From assembly GCA_902465325.1 (NCBI GenBank), contig CABQMV010000115.1, positions 1-5,607 on the forward strand: a stretch of DNA of 5,607 bases. Direction: 5' to 3'. The translations under genes were made by a program, and so were the position numbers. The DNA comes from an uncultured Oscillospiraceae bacterium. Lineage in GTDB: Bacteria > Bacillota > Clostridia > UBA1212 > SIG427. The notes below the pieces were generated by a model, which saw nothing but the letters and a program-made list of their open reading frames with translations, did not search any database and was not told the origin of the DNA. Below, piece after piece: positions 5,583 through 5,607 of this stretch; position 1 is the stretch's first letter, and every line of letters begins with the position of its first letter.

Positions 5583-5607
5583 ATGGATATTGCGATAGTA
5601 GGAGGCG
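5583..5607 (+). CDS. Possible start of the next gene, cut by the window end
   Basis: An ATG three bases after the stop of the 5S-like gene opens MDIAIVGG and runs off the end. The IAIVGG start recalls the first strand and glycine turn of Rossmann-fold flavin or NAD enzymes, but eight residues are too few for a family call. No ribosome binding site precedes the ATG, so it would need translational coupling to the upstream stop. Alternatively, AGGAGG at 5600-5605 is the ribosome site of a gene starting just past the window. Either reading suggests that the operon continues. Confidence 0.3.

Noticed and set aside
1..5607. Mobile element, phage, CRISPR or defence system
   Set aside because: No transposase, integrase, direct-repeat array or terminal inverted repeats were seen. 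The helicase fragment is of a common chromosomal type, and its neighbours are metabolic or transport genes.

Overview
The window looks like chromosomal core DNA of a Gram-positive anaerobe of the class Clostridia, most likely Lachnospiraceae-like. The reasons are mid-range base composition, strong AGGAGG-type ribosome binding sites, a sigma-A-like TTGACT-17-TATAAT promoter, a YugP-type zinc peptidase, and a clostridial-type acyl-CoA carboxyltransferase operon. The taxon is inferred from protein resemblance, not demonstrated. I see no mobile element, CRISPR array, tRNA or rRNA.

Left part (1-2090): the window opens inside the 3' end of a Rad3/DinG-type superfamily 2 DNA helicase. It is followed after 26 bases on the same strand by a GufA-like ZIP family metal transporter. 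Tail to tail with this, separated by only 12 bases, is a minus-strand YugP-type membrane zinc metallopeptidase.

Middle (2091-2338): a divergent intergenic region of about 250 bases. It holds a clear plus-strand promoter, a plausible minus-strand promoter for the peptidase, a perfect 10-bp palindrome abutting the plus-strand -35 box, and an inverted repeat in the roughly 88-base 5' leader of the plus-strand operon.

Right part (2339-5607): a tight three-gene operon encodes an acyl-CoA carboxyltransferase (12S/MmdA-like), a free-standing biotin carrier protein (1.3S/MmdC-like, EAMKMEN motif) and a pyruvate/oxaloacetate carboxyltransferase lacking its own biotin domain (5S/OadA-like). Together these are the three parts of a biotin-dependent transcarboxylase, which moves CO2 between an acyl-CoA and pyruvate/oxaloacetate through carboxybiotin. 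Neither a biotin carboxylase nor the membrane beta and gamma subunits of the sodium-pumping decarboxylases lie between them, but the sequence ends right after the third gene, so later operon genes cannot be excluded. The last 25 bases may begin another gene (MDIAIVGG...).

The main point of interest is this transcarboxylase-like gene set and the uncertain substrate of its 12S-like subunit. The protein families themselves are known, and I do not see evidence for a wholly new system.
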